A DNA stretch of 64,000 nucleotides from Pseudochelatococcus lubricantis (lineage in GTDB: Bacteria; Pseudomonadota; Alphaproteobacteria; Rhizobiales; Beijerinckiaceae): positions 1-64,000 of the forward strand of contig NZ_JBHLXC010000002.1 of NCBI RefSeq assembly GCF_042432495.1. The letters are read 5' to 3'. Within the stretch, counting starts at the first letter, position 1. The number at the start of each line of letters is the position of its first letter. Position numbers and translations under genes: made by a program. The notes under the pieces are model-generated. The model was not told where the DNA came from and ran no database searches. It saw only the letters and a program-made list of their open reading frames with translations. Shown here piece after piece: positions 25,773-36,107 of the stretch.

Positions 25773-27023
25773 TCAGGCGCTGGGGCGATGAGCAGCCGTG
25801 CCGTCGGCCGAGAAGGCCTGGATTTCCGGCGCGGCAAGGCCGAGCACGGTCAGTGTGTGCTCGGCGATCATCAGGCCCTCGTTGGTGCGCACGATGTAGA
25901 CGCGCACGCGCGACAGCGGCGAGGAGATAAGGCGGGCGTTGCGGTGGTTGGCCTCCTCGTCGAGGTCGATGCCGATCCACTGCATGCCCTGCAGCACGCG
26001 CTCGCGCACGCGCCAGGAGTTCTCGCCGATGCCGCCGCAGAACACCATCGCGTCGAGGCCGTCGAGCGCGGCCGAGAGCGCGCCCACTTCACGGCGCACG
26101 CGGAACACGAAGTAGTCGATCGCCTCACGCGCCTCGCGCTTGTCGGAAGCCTCAAGCTCGCGCATGTCCTGCGAAATGCCGGAAAGGCCGAGCAGGCCGG
26201 ACTTCGAGTAGAGGATCTCGCGGATTTCGGACGACGACAGGCCCTTCTGGTCGAGCAGGTAGAGCAGCACACCCGCGTCGAGGTTGCCGCAGCGCGTGCC
26301 CATCGGCAGGCCGTCGAGCGCCGAGAAACCCATCGTAGAGGCGATGGAATGGCCGTAGCGCACCGCGCACATCGAGGCGCCGTTGCCGAGATGGGCGATC
26401 ACCACGCGACCTTCCGCATCGAGCGGGGCGATCTGCTTCAGGCGGCGGGTGACGTATTCATAGGACACGCCGTGGAAGCCGTAACGGCGCACGCCCTCGT
26501 TATAGTATTCGCGCGGAATGGCGAAAGTGTCGTTGACGAAGGGATGGCCGCGGTGGAACGAGGTATCGAACACCGCCACCTGGGGCACGCCCGGAAAAGC
26601 CGCCTGCGCGGCGCGGATGCCGGCGACGTTGTGCGGCTGATGAAGCGGCGCGAGCGGCGTCAGCTCTTCCAGCGCCGCGACGACGTCGTCATTGATCTGC
26701 ACCGGCTTGGTGAAGCGCACGCCGCCGTGCACGACGCGGTGGCCAACGGCCACGACCTCGGTGCCGGGGAAGGTGTCGTCAATCCATTTGAGGATCAGGT
26801 CGACCGCCTGCGTGTGCGTCGAAATCGCACCGCTCGCCTTGTCGAAGTCCTTCTCGCCGAGCGACTGGCCCTCGCCGTCCTTGGCGGTGAAGCGGGAGAC
26901 CGAGGCGCCGAGGCCCTCGACCTGCCCCGTCGCCATATTGACCGGTTTGCCTTCGGTAACGTCGAACACCACGAACTTGATGGAGGATGAACCTGCGTTC
27001 AGAACGATCAGGGTCTTGGACAT
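25773..27023 (-). CDS. ackA: Acetate kinase
   Basis: AckA interconverts acetyl phosphate plus ADP and acetate plus ATP. The 416-residue protein has the family signature NAGSSSIKF at the N-terminus, the Arg-containing substrate loop GHRVVHGG, the active-site His in GFHGVSYEYV, HLGNGASM and the ATP-binding FCGGIGEN. ATG at 27023 gives the normal length; longer in-frame sequence upstream overlaps pta and is not coding. It is the last gene of the DUF3141-pta-ackA cluster. A terminator sits between pta and ackA, so ackA may be expressed less or separately. Some related kinases prefer propionate. Confidence 0.96.
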   Translation of the reverse strand: MSKTLIVLNAGSSSIKFVVFDVTEGKPVNMATGQVEGLGASVSRFTAKDGEGQSLGEKDFDKASGAISTHTQAVDLILKWIDDTFPGTEVVAVGHRVVHGGVRFTKPVQINDDVVAALEELTPLAPLHQPHNVAGIRAAQAAFPGVPQVAVFDTSFHRGHPFVNDTFAIPREYYNEGVRRYGFHGVSYEYVTRRLKQIAPLDAEGRVVIAHLGNGASMCAVRYGHSIASTMGFSALDGLPMGTRCGNLDAGVLLYLLDQKGLSSSEIREILYSKSGLLGLSGISQDMRELEASDKREAREAIDYFVFRVRREVGALSAALDGLDAMVFCGGIGENSWRVRERVLQGMQWIGIDLDEEANHRNARLISSPLSRVRVYIVRTNEGLMIAEHTLTVLGLAAPEIQAFSADGTAAHRPSA

Positions 27024-27090
27024 GGGAAATCCTTTGGCGAGGCGATAGTTTGCAGCACGGCAAGAACTTTCGGGGCGGAAACCGCGCGAA

Positions 27091-27121
27091 AAAGAGGGCC
27101 GGTCCCCTGAGGAACCGGCCC
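27091..27121 (-). terminator. Intrinsic terminator between pta and ackA
   Basis: GGGCCGGT (27096-27103) and ACCGGCCC (27114-27121) form a perfect 8-bp stem. In the direction of pta it is followed by TCTTTTT. It lies 9 bp after the pta stop and about 70 bp before the ackA start, inside what looks like an operon. Confidence 0.75.
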
Positions 27122-27129
27122 CGATCGCA

Positions 27130-28551
27130 TCATTCCGCGGCGTCGGCGACGGTCTGCTCGGCGGGCTCGAAGGCCCTGCCGTTGCGGCGCCAGTAGTCAT
27201 AGAGCTGCGCCAGAGCCGCCGAAGCCAGACGCGCCCGGTCGTCGTCGGCGCGGCTCGTGAGCATCACGGGCGCCTTGGCGCCCAGCACGAGGCCGGCGGC
27301 TTCCGCGCGTGCCACGAAGGTCAGTTCCTTCGCCAGCATATTGCCCGCCTCAAGGTTCGGCACCACGAGGATTTCGGCGCGGCCAGCCACCAGCGAGGCG
27401 ATGCCCTTGGTGCGCGCGGCTTCCATGTCGATCGCGTTGTCCATCGCGAGCGGACCGTCGACGATGCCGCCCTGGATCTGGCCGCGCTCGGCCATCTTGG
27501 ACAGCACGGCGGCGTCGAGCGTCGAGGGGATGTTGACGTTGACCGTCTCCACCGCCGACAGCACACCCACGCGCGGCTCCTTGATGCCGCAGGCGATGGC
27601 GAGGTCGATCGCGCTCTGCGTGATGTCAACCTTGGTCAGCAGGTCGGGCGCGATGTTGATGGCCGCGTCCGAGATGAACAGCAGGTGGTCGAGGGTGGGC
27701 ACGTCCATGACGAAGGTGTGGCTGATGCGGCGGGAGCCCCGCAGACCGCCTTCCTTCTTCACCACCTGGCCGAGCAGTTCGTCGGAGTGGATATTGCCCT
27801 TCATCACCGCGCGGGCCTCGCCCGAGTGCACCAGCTCCACGGCCTTGGCCGCGGCGGCGCGGTGGCTCTCGATCTCGATCAGCCTGTAGCCGCTGATGTC
27901 GACGCCAAGTTCCTGCGCCGCCTTCTCGATGGCCACGCGGTCGCCGATCAGGATCGGGATGATGAGGCCCTTGCGCGCCGACAGCACCGCGCCGCCGAGC
28001 GAGTTGTGGTCGTCAGGCGACACGACGGCGGTCGGCAGCGGCGGCAGCTGCGCCGCGATCGCCACCAGCTTGCCGAAGTGGTCATGCTCGTCGAGGATCA
28101 GTTCCGGAAGCTGGCGCGCATCCGCCACGATCGTCTCGATGGGCGCCTCGATTTCCGCGATGCCTTCCGCGACCAGCGCGCCGCCTTCCTTCGTCACCCG
28201 CGTCTCGAAGGTCGCGAGCGGCTTTTCGCCCTTCTGCGTGCAGCGCACGGAAGCAATGAGCTTCTCGCCCAGATGCACGCGCTCGTGGAAGGCGAGGTTC
28301 TGCACGCGGTAGAGCGTGCCCGGCCCCGGCAGGCGGTTGCCCAGCACGGCCGAGATGAGCGAGCCTATCCACATGGAGGGCGCAAGCGGCTGCGCCCCCT
28401 CGTTGCCCGGCAGGTTGGCCGGGTTGATGTTGCCCGTCACGTGCGCGAACAGGTAGAAGTCCTGCGCAGAAGCGGTGCGCTCCACCGAAGCCTCGTCGCC
28501 AACCTGGAGTTCATCCCAGGTCGTGTTGCGAACGGTCGTCTGTTCCGTCAT
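27130..28551 (-). CDS. pta: MaoC-like domain fused to phosphate acetyltransferase
   Basis: A 473-residue two-domain protein. The N-terminal domain (about residues 10-140) is a MaoC/hot-dog hydratase-like fold (FYLFAHVTGNINPANLP). The C-terminal domain (about 155-460) belongs to the PTA/PTB family that moves acyl groups between CoA and phosphate. Such fusions are annotated as bifunctional enoyl-CoA hydratase/phosphate acetyltransferase. It should make acetyl phosphate from acetyl-CoA, feeding AckA next door. It lies 27 bp after the DUF3141 gene in the same direction. The hydratase part lacks direct proof of activity; it may only bind acyl-CoA. Confidence 0.92.
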   Translation of the reverse strand: MTEQTTVRNTTWDELQVGDEASVERTASAQDFYLFAHVTGNINPANLPGNEGAQPLAPSMWIGSLISAVLGNRLPGPGTLYRVQNLAFHERVHLGEKLIASVRCTQKGEKPLATFETRVTKEGGALVAEGIAEIEAPIETIVADARQLPELILDEHDHFGKLVAIAAQLPPLPTAVVSPDDHNSLGGAVLSARKGLIIPILIGDRVAIEKAAQELGVDISGYRLIEIESHRAAAAKAVELVHSGEARAVMKGNIHSDELLGQVVKKEGGLRGSRRISHTFVMDVPTLDHLLFISDAAINIAPDLLTKVDITQSAIDLAIACGIKEPRVGVLSAVETVNVNIPSTLDAAVLSKMAERGQIQGGIVDGPLAMDNAIDMEAARTKGIASLVAGRAEILVVPNLEAGNMLAKELTFVARAEAAGLVLGAKAPVMLTSRADDDRARLASAALAQLYDYWRRNGRAFEPAEQTVADAAE

Positions 28552-28578
28552 GGTCCTGTCTCCTTCAGCGACCGGCGG

Positions 28579-30894
28579 TCATTCCGCGGCTGCGATCGCA
28601 ACCGGCCGGGTATGCGGGGCAGCGGCGAAAGTCGCTTCGATTTCCTGCAGCTTGACGAGCGCGGAAGGATCGATCTCCTCGCGCGTCGGGCCGGCGATGG
28701 AAACCGCCACTTCGATGGCGCGCTGGCGCTCGTTCGGGTCCTTGATGAGGTCCGGCAGCGTGGCGAGCGCTTCGCCGGGCTCCAGTTCCACGATCACGCT
28801 CTGCTCGTGGATGAGACGCGCGCGGGCGGGTTCGCTCAGGGTGTCGAACGGCGCCGTCTGCGTCAGCACCTGCGCGGAACGGGCGAGGCGGGTGCGGCGC
28901 ACCGCGCCACCACGAGCCTTCGCCAGGAAGATCAGGATACGCACGACGCCTTCGGCGAAGCCGCCCTCGGCCACGCGGCCCAGGATAGCCTGCACCTCGG
29001 CGCGGGCGCGCAGATCTTCCTCAGGGTTGTCGCTCTGCGTGGCGCGGCGGCGCAGCTCCTCGTTACCGACCGCCTGCATCCACGGGGTGTCGTAGATCGA
29101 GATGAAGGCGAACTCCTTGAGGGCGTCACCGATGTCGCGCCACGTGTCGAGCGTGTTCTCGATGGCATCCGCCCACACGTTCTGCAGCGCGAAGAACGGG
29201 TTGTTCGGCTTCACCGCGTGGCGGTTCTCGCGCACCTGCTCCGCCATGCCGGCAATCGGGGCGACGAGGGGGTTCTGGTCGGAGACCGAGACGCGCTGCA
29301 CGCGCGGCCAGGCCGACTTGAAGTACTGGTCGGCGCTCTGCGGCGTCACCAGCGAGCGGATGATCGGACGCATCGTCAGTTCATAGAACTGGGCGCCGAG
29401 TTCCGAGTAGCGCGCCACGGCGGCGAAGGCGGCATCTTCCGAGCGGCCGTCGTCGAGCGCCTTGATGTCGTCGATGGTGCGCGGTTCGAGGCTGATGTGC
29501 AGGCGGTCCTCGCCGTCCTCCAGCACCAGCTCGTACAGGCCCGGCGACAGCGCCTCGATGGCCTCGATGGTGTCGGTGATGGCGCCGTGCTCACGGCCGG
29601 CGACCTTGGCCGAGACGAAGATGCCCAGGTGGCCGATGGTCTTGTGGACGATGTAGATGATGCGCTGGCCGCGCGCCTTGATGTTCTCCGTCGAGCCGTA
29701 CAGGTCGACGATCCAGTTCAGCGCCTGCTGCGGCGGGGTGATGTTGTCGCCCACCGAGGCGAACACGATCACCGGGCAGGCGATGTCGCGCAGGTCGATG
29801 TTCTTGTGGCCGAGCTTGGACACGCCGGTGCCCAGCTTGTTGCCGATGAACAGGTCCTCGACGATCCAGCGGATTTCGGCCTCGTTCATGAAGAAGAAGC
29901 CCGACCACCAACGCTCGAACTCAAGGAAGCGCGGGCCTTCCGTGTCCGCCTTGGCGTAGAGGTTGTAGTACTTCTTCCACCAGGTGTTGCCGGGGCTCAT
30001 GTTCTCGAAGTTGGTCACCAGCGACGAACCGTCGAACACGCCATTGCCGAGGTCGGACGAGATCAGCGCGGGCACCACGCCACCGCCAAGACCGCCGGAA
30101 TAGCGCATCGGGCTGCCGCCTTCCTTGCCGGCCCAGTAGGACAGCGGCGCGCCGCTGATGGCGACGGCGCCCGTCTTCTCCGGGTTGGAGGAAGCGAGCA
30201 GCATGCTGGCCCAGCCGCCCTGGCAGTTGCCGATCACGACCGGACGCGGCGCCTTGGGGTGGCGCTCGGCGATTTCGTTCAGGAACAGGCCCTCGGCCTC
30301 GCAGACGTCAGCGATGGTCTGGCCCGGTTCCGGCTTCGGACGGAACACCACGAAGTAGCAGGGATGGCCCGCATGCAGCGCGACGCCCACCTGGCTGACG
30401 GGCTTCATGCCGCCAATGCCGGCGCCGTGACCGGCACGCGGATCGATCACCACGAAGGGGCGCTTCGTGTCGTCAACCGTCACGCCGGGGGGCGGCAGGA
30501 TGCGCAGCAGCGAGTAGTTGACGGGGCGCGCCAGCGAGCGGCCGTCGACGATCGTCTCATACTCGAAGTCGAGCACCGGCGGCATGCCGGCCGCCTCATG
30601 GGCGAGATAGTTGTTGCCGCGCTGGCGCAGGATGTCGAGGTACAGCACGCCGCGCTCCACCGCGTCGGCGGCGTATTCGACCCAGTCCTTGCCGAGCGTC
30701 AGCGGGTCGATCGCGACCAGCGTCTGTTGGTTGCGCGAGAAGCGATCGATGGCCTCGTTGGTGTGGGTCGAGACGATCGCCCGGCTGCTCTCGGACAGAT
30801 TGTTCGCCAGTCGCTGCGCGGTCGAGATCTGATCGTCGACGATCTTCGCGACCTGTGCAATCCGTTCATTCAGAACGTTATCTGTCTGCGTCAT
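28579..30894 (-). CDS. DUF3141 protein, PHA synthase-like alpha/beta hydrolase
   Basis: A 771-residue protein with an alpha/beta-hydrolase core related to class I polyhydroxyalkanoate synthases. The nucleophile elbow reads GNCQGGW near residue 222, a G-x-C-x-G box with cysteine as in PhaC rather than serine. Later segments RDIACPVIVFASVGDNITPPQQALNW and KTIGHLGIFV supply the likely Asp and His of a triad. The C-terminal 300 residues are helical and unique to DUF3141. ATG at 30894 is chosen for its upstream GGAG site. It is the first gene of the operon with pta and ackA, an arrangement that suggests a role in acyl-CoA or hydroxyacyl metabolism. The reaction is unknown. Confidence 0.88.
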   Translation of the reverse strand: MTQTDNVLNERIAQVAKIVDDQISTAQRLANNLSESSRAIVSTHTNEAIDRFSRNQQTLVAIDPLTLGKDWVEYAADAVERGVLYLDILRQRGNNYLAHEAAGMPPVLDFEYETIVDGRSLARPVNYSLLRILPPPGVTVDDTKRPFVVIDPRAGHGAGIGGMKPVSQVGVALHAGHPCYFVVFRPKPEPGQTIADVCEAEGLFLNEIAERHPKAPRPVVIGNCQGGWASMLLASSNPEKTGAVAISGAPLSYWAGKEGGSPMRYSGGLGGGVVPALISSDLGNGVFDGSSLVTNFENMSPGNTWWKKYYNLYAKADTEGPRFLEFERWWSGFFFMNEAEIRWIVEDLFIGNKLGTGVSKLGHKNIDLRDIACPVIVFASVGDNITPPQQALNWIVDLYGSTENIKARGQRIIYIVHKTIGHLGIFVSAKVAGREHGAITDTIEAIEALSPGLYELVLEDGEDRLHISLEPRTIDDIKALDDGRSEDAAFAAVARYSELGAQFYELTMRPIIRSLVTPQSADQYFKSAWPRVQRVSVSDQNPLVAPIAGMAEQVRENRHAVKPNNPFFALQNVWADAIENTLDTWRDIGDALKEFAFISIYDTPWMQAVGNEELRRRATQSDNPEEDLRARAEVQAILGRVAEGGFAEGVVRILIFLAKARGGAVRRTRLARSAQVLTQTAPFDTLSEPARARLIHEQSVIVELEPGEALATLPDLIKDPNERQRAIEVAVSIAGPTREEIDPSALVKLQEIEATFAAAPHTRPVAIAAAE

Positions 30895-31572
30895 GTCCCA
30901 CTCTCCATCCATTGCTGCATCTATGGCCGGCACCATCGCCGGTCAGCCACCAATCCCGTCAGACCGTCCGGCGCACGCGCCGGTGAATACGCCATTCTGC
31001 ATACACGATCAGCATGCACATCCGACCACGGCCGATATCCTGCCATGCGCCGCCGGAAGGAACGGATACCCGCCCTTGCCCGCCGAAAGCGCAATAAAAA
31101 CAGAAACGCTGAAAGCATTCGAGCCGTCCGGGGAAACAGAAATGCCTCAACGTCCGCCGCGCATCGCCCATGCTTGCCGGATACTCCACCCGAATTTGCG
31201 TTGACGTGCCTTGACGCTACACAAACCGGGGGCAAAATTCCGGGTTGCAAAAGAACGATACCCGCCATTCCGCAAGTCTGTGCCATAACCCAATAACGGT
31301 GACATGACAGCCGCCGCGCGTGCAGCGGATTCCGGACGATAATTCACCCCCGTACCGAGGGCATGCGGAAGCCGAGGCATGCAACCACAGGTCGCAGCCG
31401 GACGCGCCGCCAGGGGAATACAGGTGGAGAAACACAGACAGTTGTTTTCGATGGACAAGCGGACGAGACGCAGGGCCCCTCGGGCAGGATTCGCCGCTCC
31501 CGGAATCGCTATCCCGCTCTCCGTTCAAGCGTCCGGTCAAGCAACGGGCGAGCCTTCCGCATCACGCTCCCG
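30895..31572. other. Intergenic region upstream of the DUF3141 operon
   Basis: No gene is supported in this 0.68-kb gap; the frames present lack ribosome sites and family features. It must contain the promoter of the DUF3141-pta-ackA operon, but I cannot point to clear -35/-10 elements on the minus strand. A short palindrome CCGGCGC-AC-GCGCCGG lies at 30968-30983. Nothing else stands out. Confidence 0.5.
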
Positions 31573-32334
31573 CTACGGCAGACTCGCCGCATCGGCGGTT
31601 GCGCCGAAACGCCAGCGCAGGCCGATGCGCAGGTCGTGCGAGCCGCTTTCCTTCAGGGCAAGGCCCGGCGCGCGGCGCGTGCCGGCATCGAGATAACGGT
31701 ATCCCACATCGATCGTCACCGACGGCGTGACCTCGACGGCGAACCCGCCCATCAGCGCCCAGACGAAGCCGGAGCGCGTTCCGCCGGAGCCGAAGGCATC
31801 ATGGCGGGAAAATCTGTCCCAGCCGATGCCGGCACCCGCGCCGATATAAGGAGTGACGCCATACCACGTGCCGATGTCGGCATAGACATTGGCCATCACA
31901 TTCGCGCCAGATAGATGCGCATGAATGCCGTCCGGCGTCCGCACCCGGGCGCGGAAGCGATATTCGGCCGTAACGTCGCCACGCAACAGAAAACCGAATT
32001 TGTAGCCGACGCCGACGCCCGCGATCACCGGCCCGGACAACGTCGGGTTGAAGCGCCCGTTCGCGGTGAGCGCATCGCCGGCGGCCAGCGCGCCGAAGCC
32101 GGTGTCGATCCTGAAATAGGCCGCGTGGTCAGGTGTGCTGAAGAACGGGATTGAATCGAGGTCCGGTGCGTCGGGCAGGGCGCCATCGGCAGCGGCCGTG
32201 AAGGTCGCGCCATCGGAGAATTCGGGCTGGAGCAGATTGTCGCCGGCCCGCGCCGCACCGGGCGCAGCCACTTCGGACAAGGCCAGCACCGTCACCAGCG
32301 CCGCCGCACCGCACCACGAATTCCCTGTCGCCAT
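31573..32334 (-). CDS. Outer-membrane beta-barrel protein (Omp25/opacity-like)
   Basis: A 253-residue exported protein. ATG at 32334 begins a signal peptide with a hydrophobic core and an AARA cleavage site near residue 30. The mature part alternates short polar and aromatic strands, for example PVIAGVGVGYKFG, DVTAEYRFR, GVTPYIGAGAGIGWDRF, VTIDVGYRYLD and HDLRIGLRWRF. This is typical of the 8-stranded OmpA-like or opacity porin family common in Hyphomicrobiales (Omp25/Omp31 relatives). After the last strand there is an unusual 10-residue tail, so the protein does not end in the usual aromatic residue. It follows glmM with a structured 121-bp gap. Confidence 0.75.
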   Translation of the reverse strand: MATGNSWCGAAALVTVLALSEVAAPGAARAGDNLLQPEFSDGATFTAAADGALPDAPDLDSIPFFSTPDHAAYFRIDTGFGALAAGDALTANGRFNPTLSGPVIAGVGVGYKFGFLLRGDVTAEYRFRARVRTPDGIHAHLSGANVMANVYADIGTWYGVTPYIGAGAGIGWDRFSRHDAFGSGGTRSGFVWALMGGFAVEVTPSVTIDVGYRYLDAGTRRAPGLALKESGSHDLRIGLRWRFGATADAASLP

Positions 32335-32395
32335 CTGTCGCGCGCCTCCATCCGGCCCCTGAACTCGCAAGGGACCCGGAGGCACTTTTACCCAT

Positions 32396-32433
32396 CATGG
32401 TAAACAAGAAATTAACCTTGTTCGTTAACCATG
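32396..32433. promoter_or_regulatory. Inverted repeat with TTAACC motifs before the beta-barrel gene
   Basis: CATGGT-A-AACAAG (32396-32408) pairs with CTTGTT (32417-32422) and ACCATG (32428-32433), giving a bulged two-part stem. The sequence also has two TTAA tetramers 9 bp apart (32412, 32425), the second within TTAACCAT. This could be a regulator site for the beta-barrel gene or a weak terminator for glmM. Confidence 0.35.
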
Positions 32434-32455
32434 GGGATGGATGGGGAAAGCTCCT

Positions 32456-33823
32456 TCAGGCGACAGCCTTCGCCAGCGCCTGAACGATATCGTCGACCAC
32501 CTCGTCGACGAGATCGCGGTCATCGCCCTCGCCCATCACACGGATGACAGGTTCCGTGCCCGAGGGCCGCACAACCAGCCGCCCGCCCTCGCCCAGCCGC
32601 TCGCGACCACGTTCGATGACCGGCGAGATCACGGCGTCGGACGGCGCGGCACCCTTGGCGAAACGCACGTTCTTGAGCACCTGCGGCAGCGGCTCGAACA
32701 GGTGGCAGACCTCGCTCACCGGTCGGTTGCGCCGGCGCACCACCGTCAGCAGTTGCAGCGCGGCCAGCAGGCCATCCCCCGTCGTGCCGTAGTCGGACAT
32801 GATGACATGTCCCGACTGCTCGCCGCCGAGGTTGTAGCCCTCGGCCCGCATCCGCTCCAGCACGTAGCGGTCGCCCACGGCGGTGCGCGCCAGGTCGAGG
32901 CCGATATGGCGCAGGTAGCGCTCGAAACCGAGGTTGGACATCACCGTCGCCACCACGCCCGGCCGCGACAACTGCCCGTCTTCCTTCCATTGGGTGGCGA
33001 TGGCCGCCATCAACTGGTCGCCGTCGACGACCCTGCCCTTTTCGTCGACCACGATCACCCGGTCGGCGTCGCCGTCGAGGGCGATGCCGATGTCGGCGCG
33101 CGTCTCGTGCACCTTGGCGATCAACGCGCCCGGTGCGGTGGAGCCCACATCCCGGTTGATGTTGAAGCCGTCCGGGTCCACGCCGATGGTGACGACATCG
33201 GCGCCGAGTTCCCACAATGCCTCGGGCGCGACGCGGTAGGCGGCGCCGTTGGCGCAGTCAACCACGATCCGCAGGCCATCGAGGCCGAGGCCGGCCCCGC
33301 CGCCGTTCCCCCTGCCGTAGGACAGGGTGCGCTTGGCGAACTCGATGTAGCGCGCATGCACGCCCTCGATGCGCTTGGCCCGGCCGATGCGCTCCGGCGA
33401 AGCGAGCCGCAGCCGCAGATCGGCGCCGATCAGCGCCTCGATCTCTGCCTCGACATCGTCGGACAGCTTGTACGCATCGGGCCCGAACAGCTTGATACCG
33501 TTATCCTCATAAGGATTGTGCGAGGCGGAGATCATCACGCCCAGGTCGCAGCGCATGGAACGGGTCAGCATCGCCACGGCCGGCGTCGGCATGGGGCCGA
33601 GCAGCAGCACGTCCATGCCCACCGACGTGAAGCCGGCAACCAGCGCATTCTCGATCATGTAGCCTGAAAGGCGTGTGTCCTTGCCGATCACCACCCTGTT
33701 GCGATAATCGCCGCGCTGGAAGATCAGCCCGGCCGCCTGCCCGACTTTCAGGGCCAGTTCCGGCGTGATGGCCGCATTGGCGCGGCCACGGATGCCGTCG
33801 GTTCCGAAATAGCTTCGCGTCAT
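32456..33823 (-). CDS. glmM: Phosphoglucosamine mutase
   Basis: GlmM converts glucosamine-6-phosphate to glucosamine-1-phosphate for peptidoglycan and lipopolysaccharide synthesis. The 455-residue protein begins RSYFGTDGIRG, has the phosphoserine loop ISASHNPYEDNGIK, the metal-binding DGDADR, the sugar-binding GGEQSGH and the phosphate-binding RPSGTEPVIRVM. ATG at 33823 matches the family's usual start; a GTG at 33835 would add four residues. ftsH lies 207 bp upstream in the same direction, as in many proteobacteria (usually ftsH-folP-glmM), but no folP sits between them here. Confidence 0.97.
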   Translation of the reverse strand: MTRSYFGTDGIRGRANAAITPELALKVGQAAGLIFQRGDYRNRVVIGKDTRLSGYMIENALVAGFTSVGMDVLLLGPMPTPAVAMLTRSMRCDLGVMISASHNPYEDNGIKLFGPDAYKLSDDVEAEIEALIGADLRLRLASPERIGRAKRIEGVHARYIEFAKRTLSYGRGNGGGAGLGLDGLRIVVDCANGAAYRVAPEALWELGADVVTIGVDPDGFNINRDVGSTAPGALIAKVHETRADIGIALDGDADRVIVVDEKGRVVDGDQLMAAIATQWKEDGQLSRPGVVATVMSNLGFERYLRHIGLDLARTAVGDRYVLERMRAEGYNLGGEQSGHVIMSDYGTTGDGLLAALQLLTVVRRRNRPVSEVCHLFEPLPQVLKNVRFAKGAAPSDAVISPVIERGRERLGEGGRLVVRPSGTEPVIRVMGEGDDRDLVDEVVDDIVQALAKAVA

Positions 33824-33965
33824 CTGTCTTTTCACCTGCGCTGAGCCTGTCTATCGGGTTGCCTGCGCAGAATATGCGTCCCGTTTGGCTGAATAAACCG
33901 TAAAGAAGCCGCCATACGCTGAAATCTGTTCAAAAATTGTAAGCAAAAATGTCACCCCACAGGCA

Positions 33966-33989
33966 AACGGCCGGATGGTTCCGGCCGTT
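33966..33989 (-). terminator. Hairpin after ftsH
   Basis: AACGGCCGGA (33966-33975) and TCCGGCCGTT (33980-33989) form a perfect 10-bp stem with a TGGT loop, 41 bp past the ftsH stop. The following T-run is only three bases, so strength is uncertain. Confidence 0.6.
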
Positions 33990-34030
33990 CATGACATGAC
34001 GATGCAGGAAGCGCCGACGGGCGCGGGCTG

Positions 34031-35944
<1,914 letters not shown>

Positions 35945-36107
35945 CGTGTGTCTGTTGTCCCGCGTGGTTGAAAGGCTGAGCGCCTTTGGAACGATAGCAT
36001 ATCTGGCGATAATCTAGGTGCCGTGGCCGCGCTTGCCAAGGTCCTGATAGGAGTAACCGGCAAGAATCGCCATCTTCCGGCCGTTCTCCTGTAACCGACG
36101 GACAGTT

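Noticed and set aside
27685..31296. A 1203-codon plus-strand frame over pta and the DUF3141 gene
   Set aside because: Same kind of antisense shadow; the minus-strand genes are real families with proper starts.
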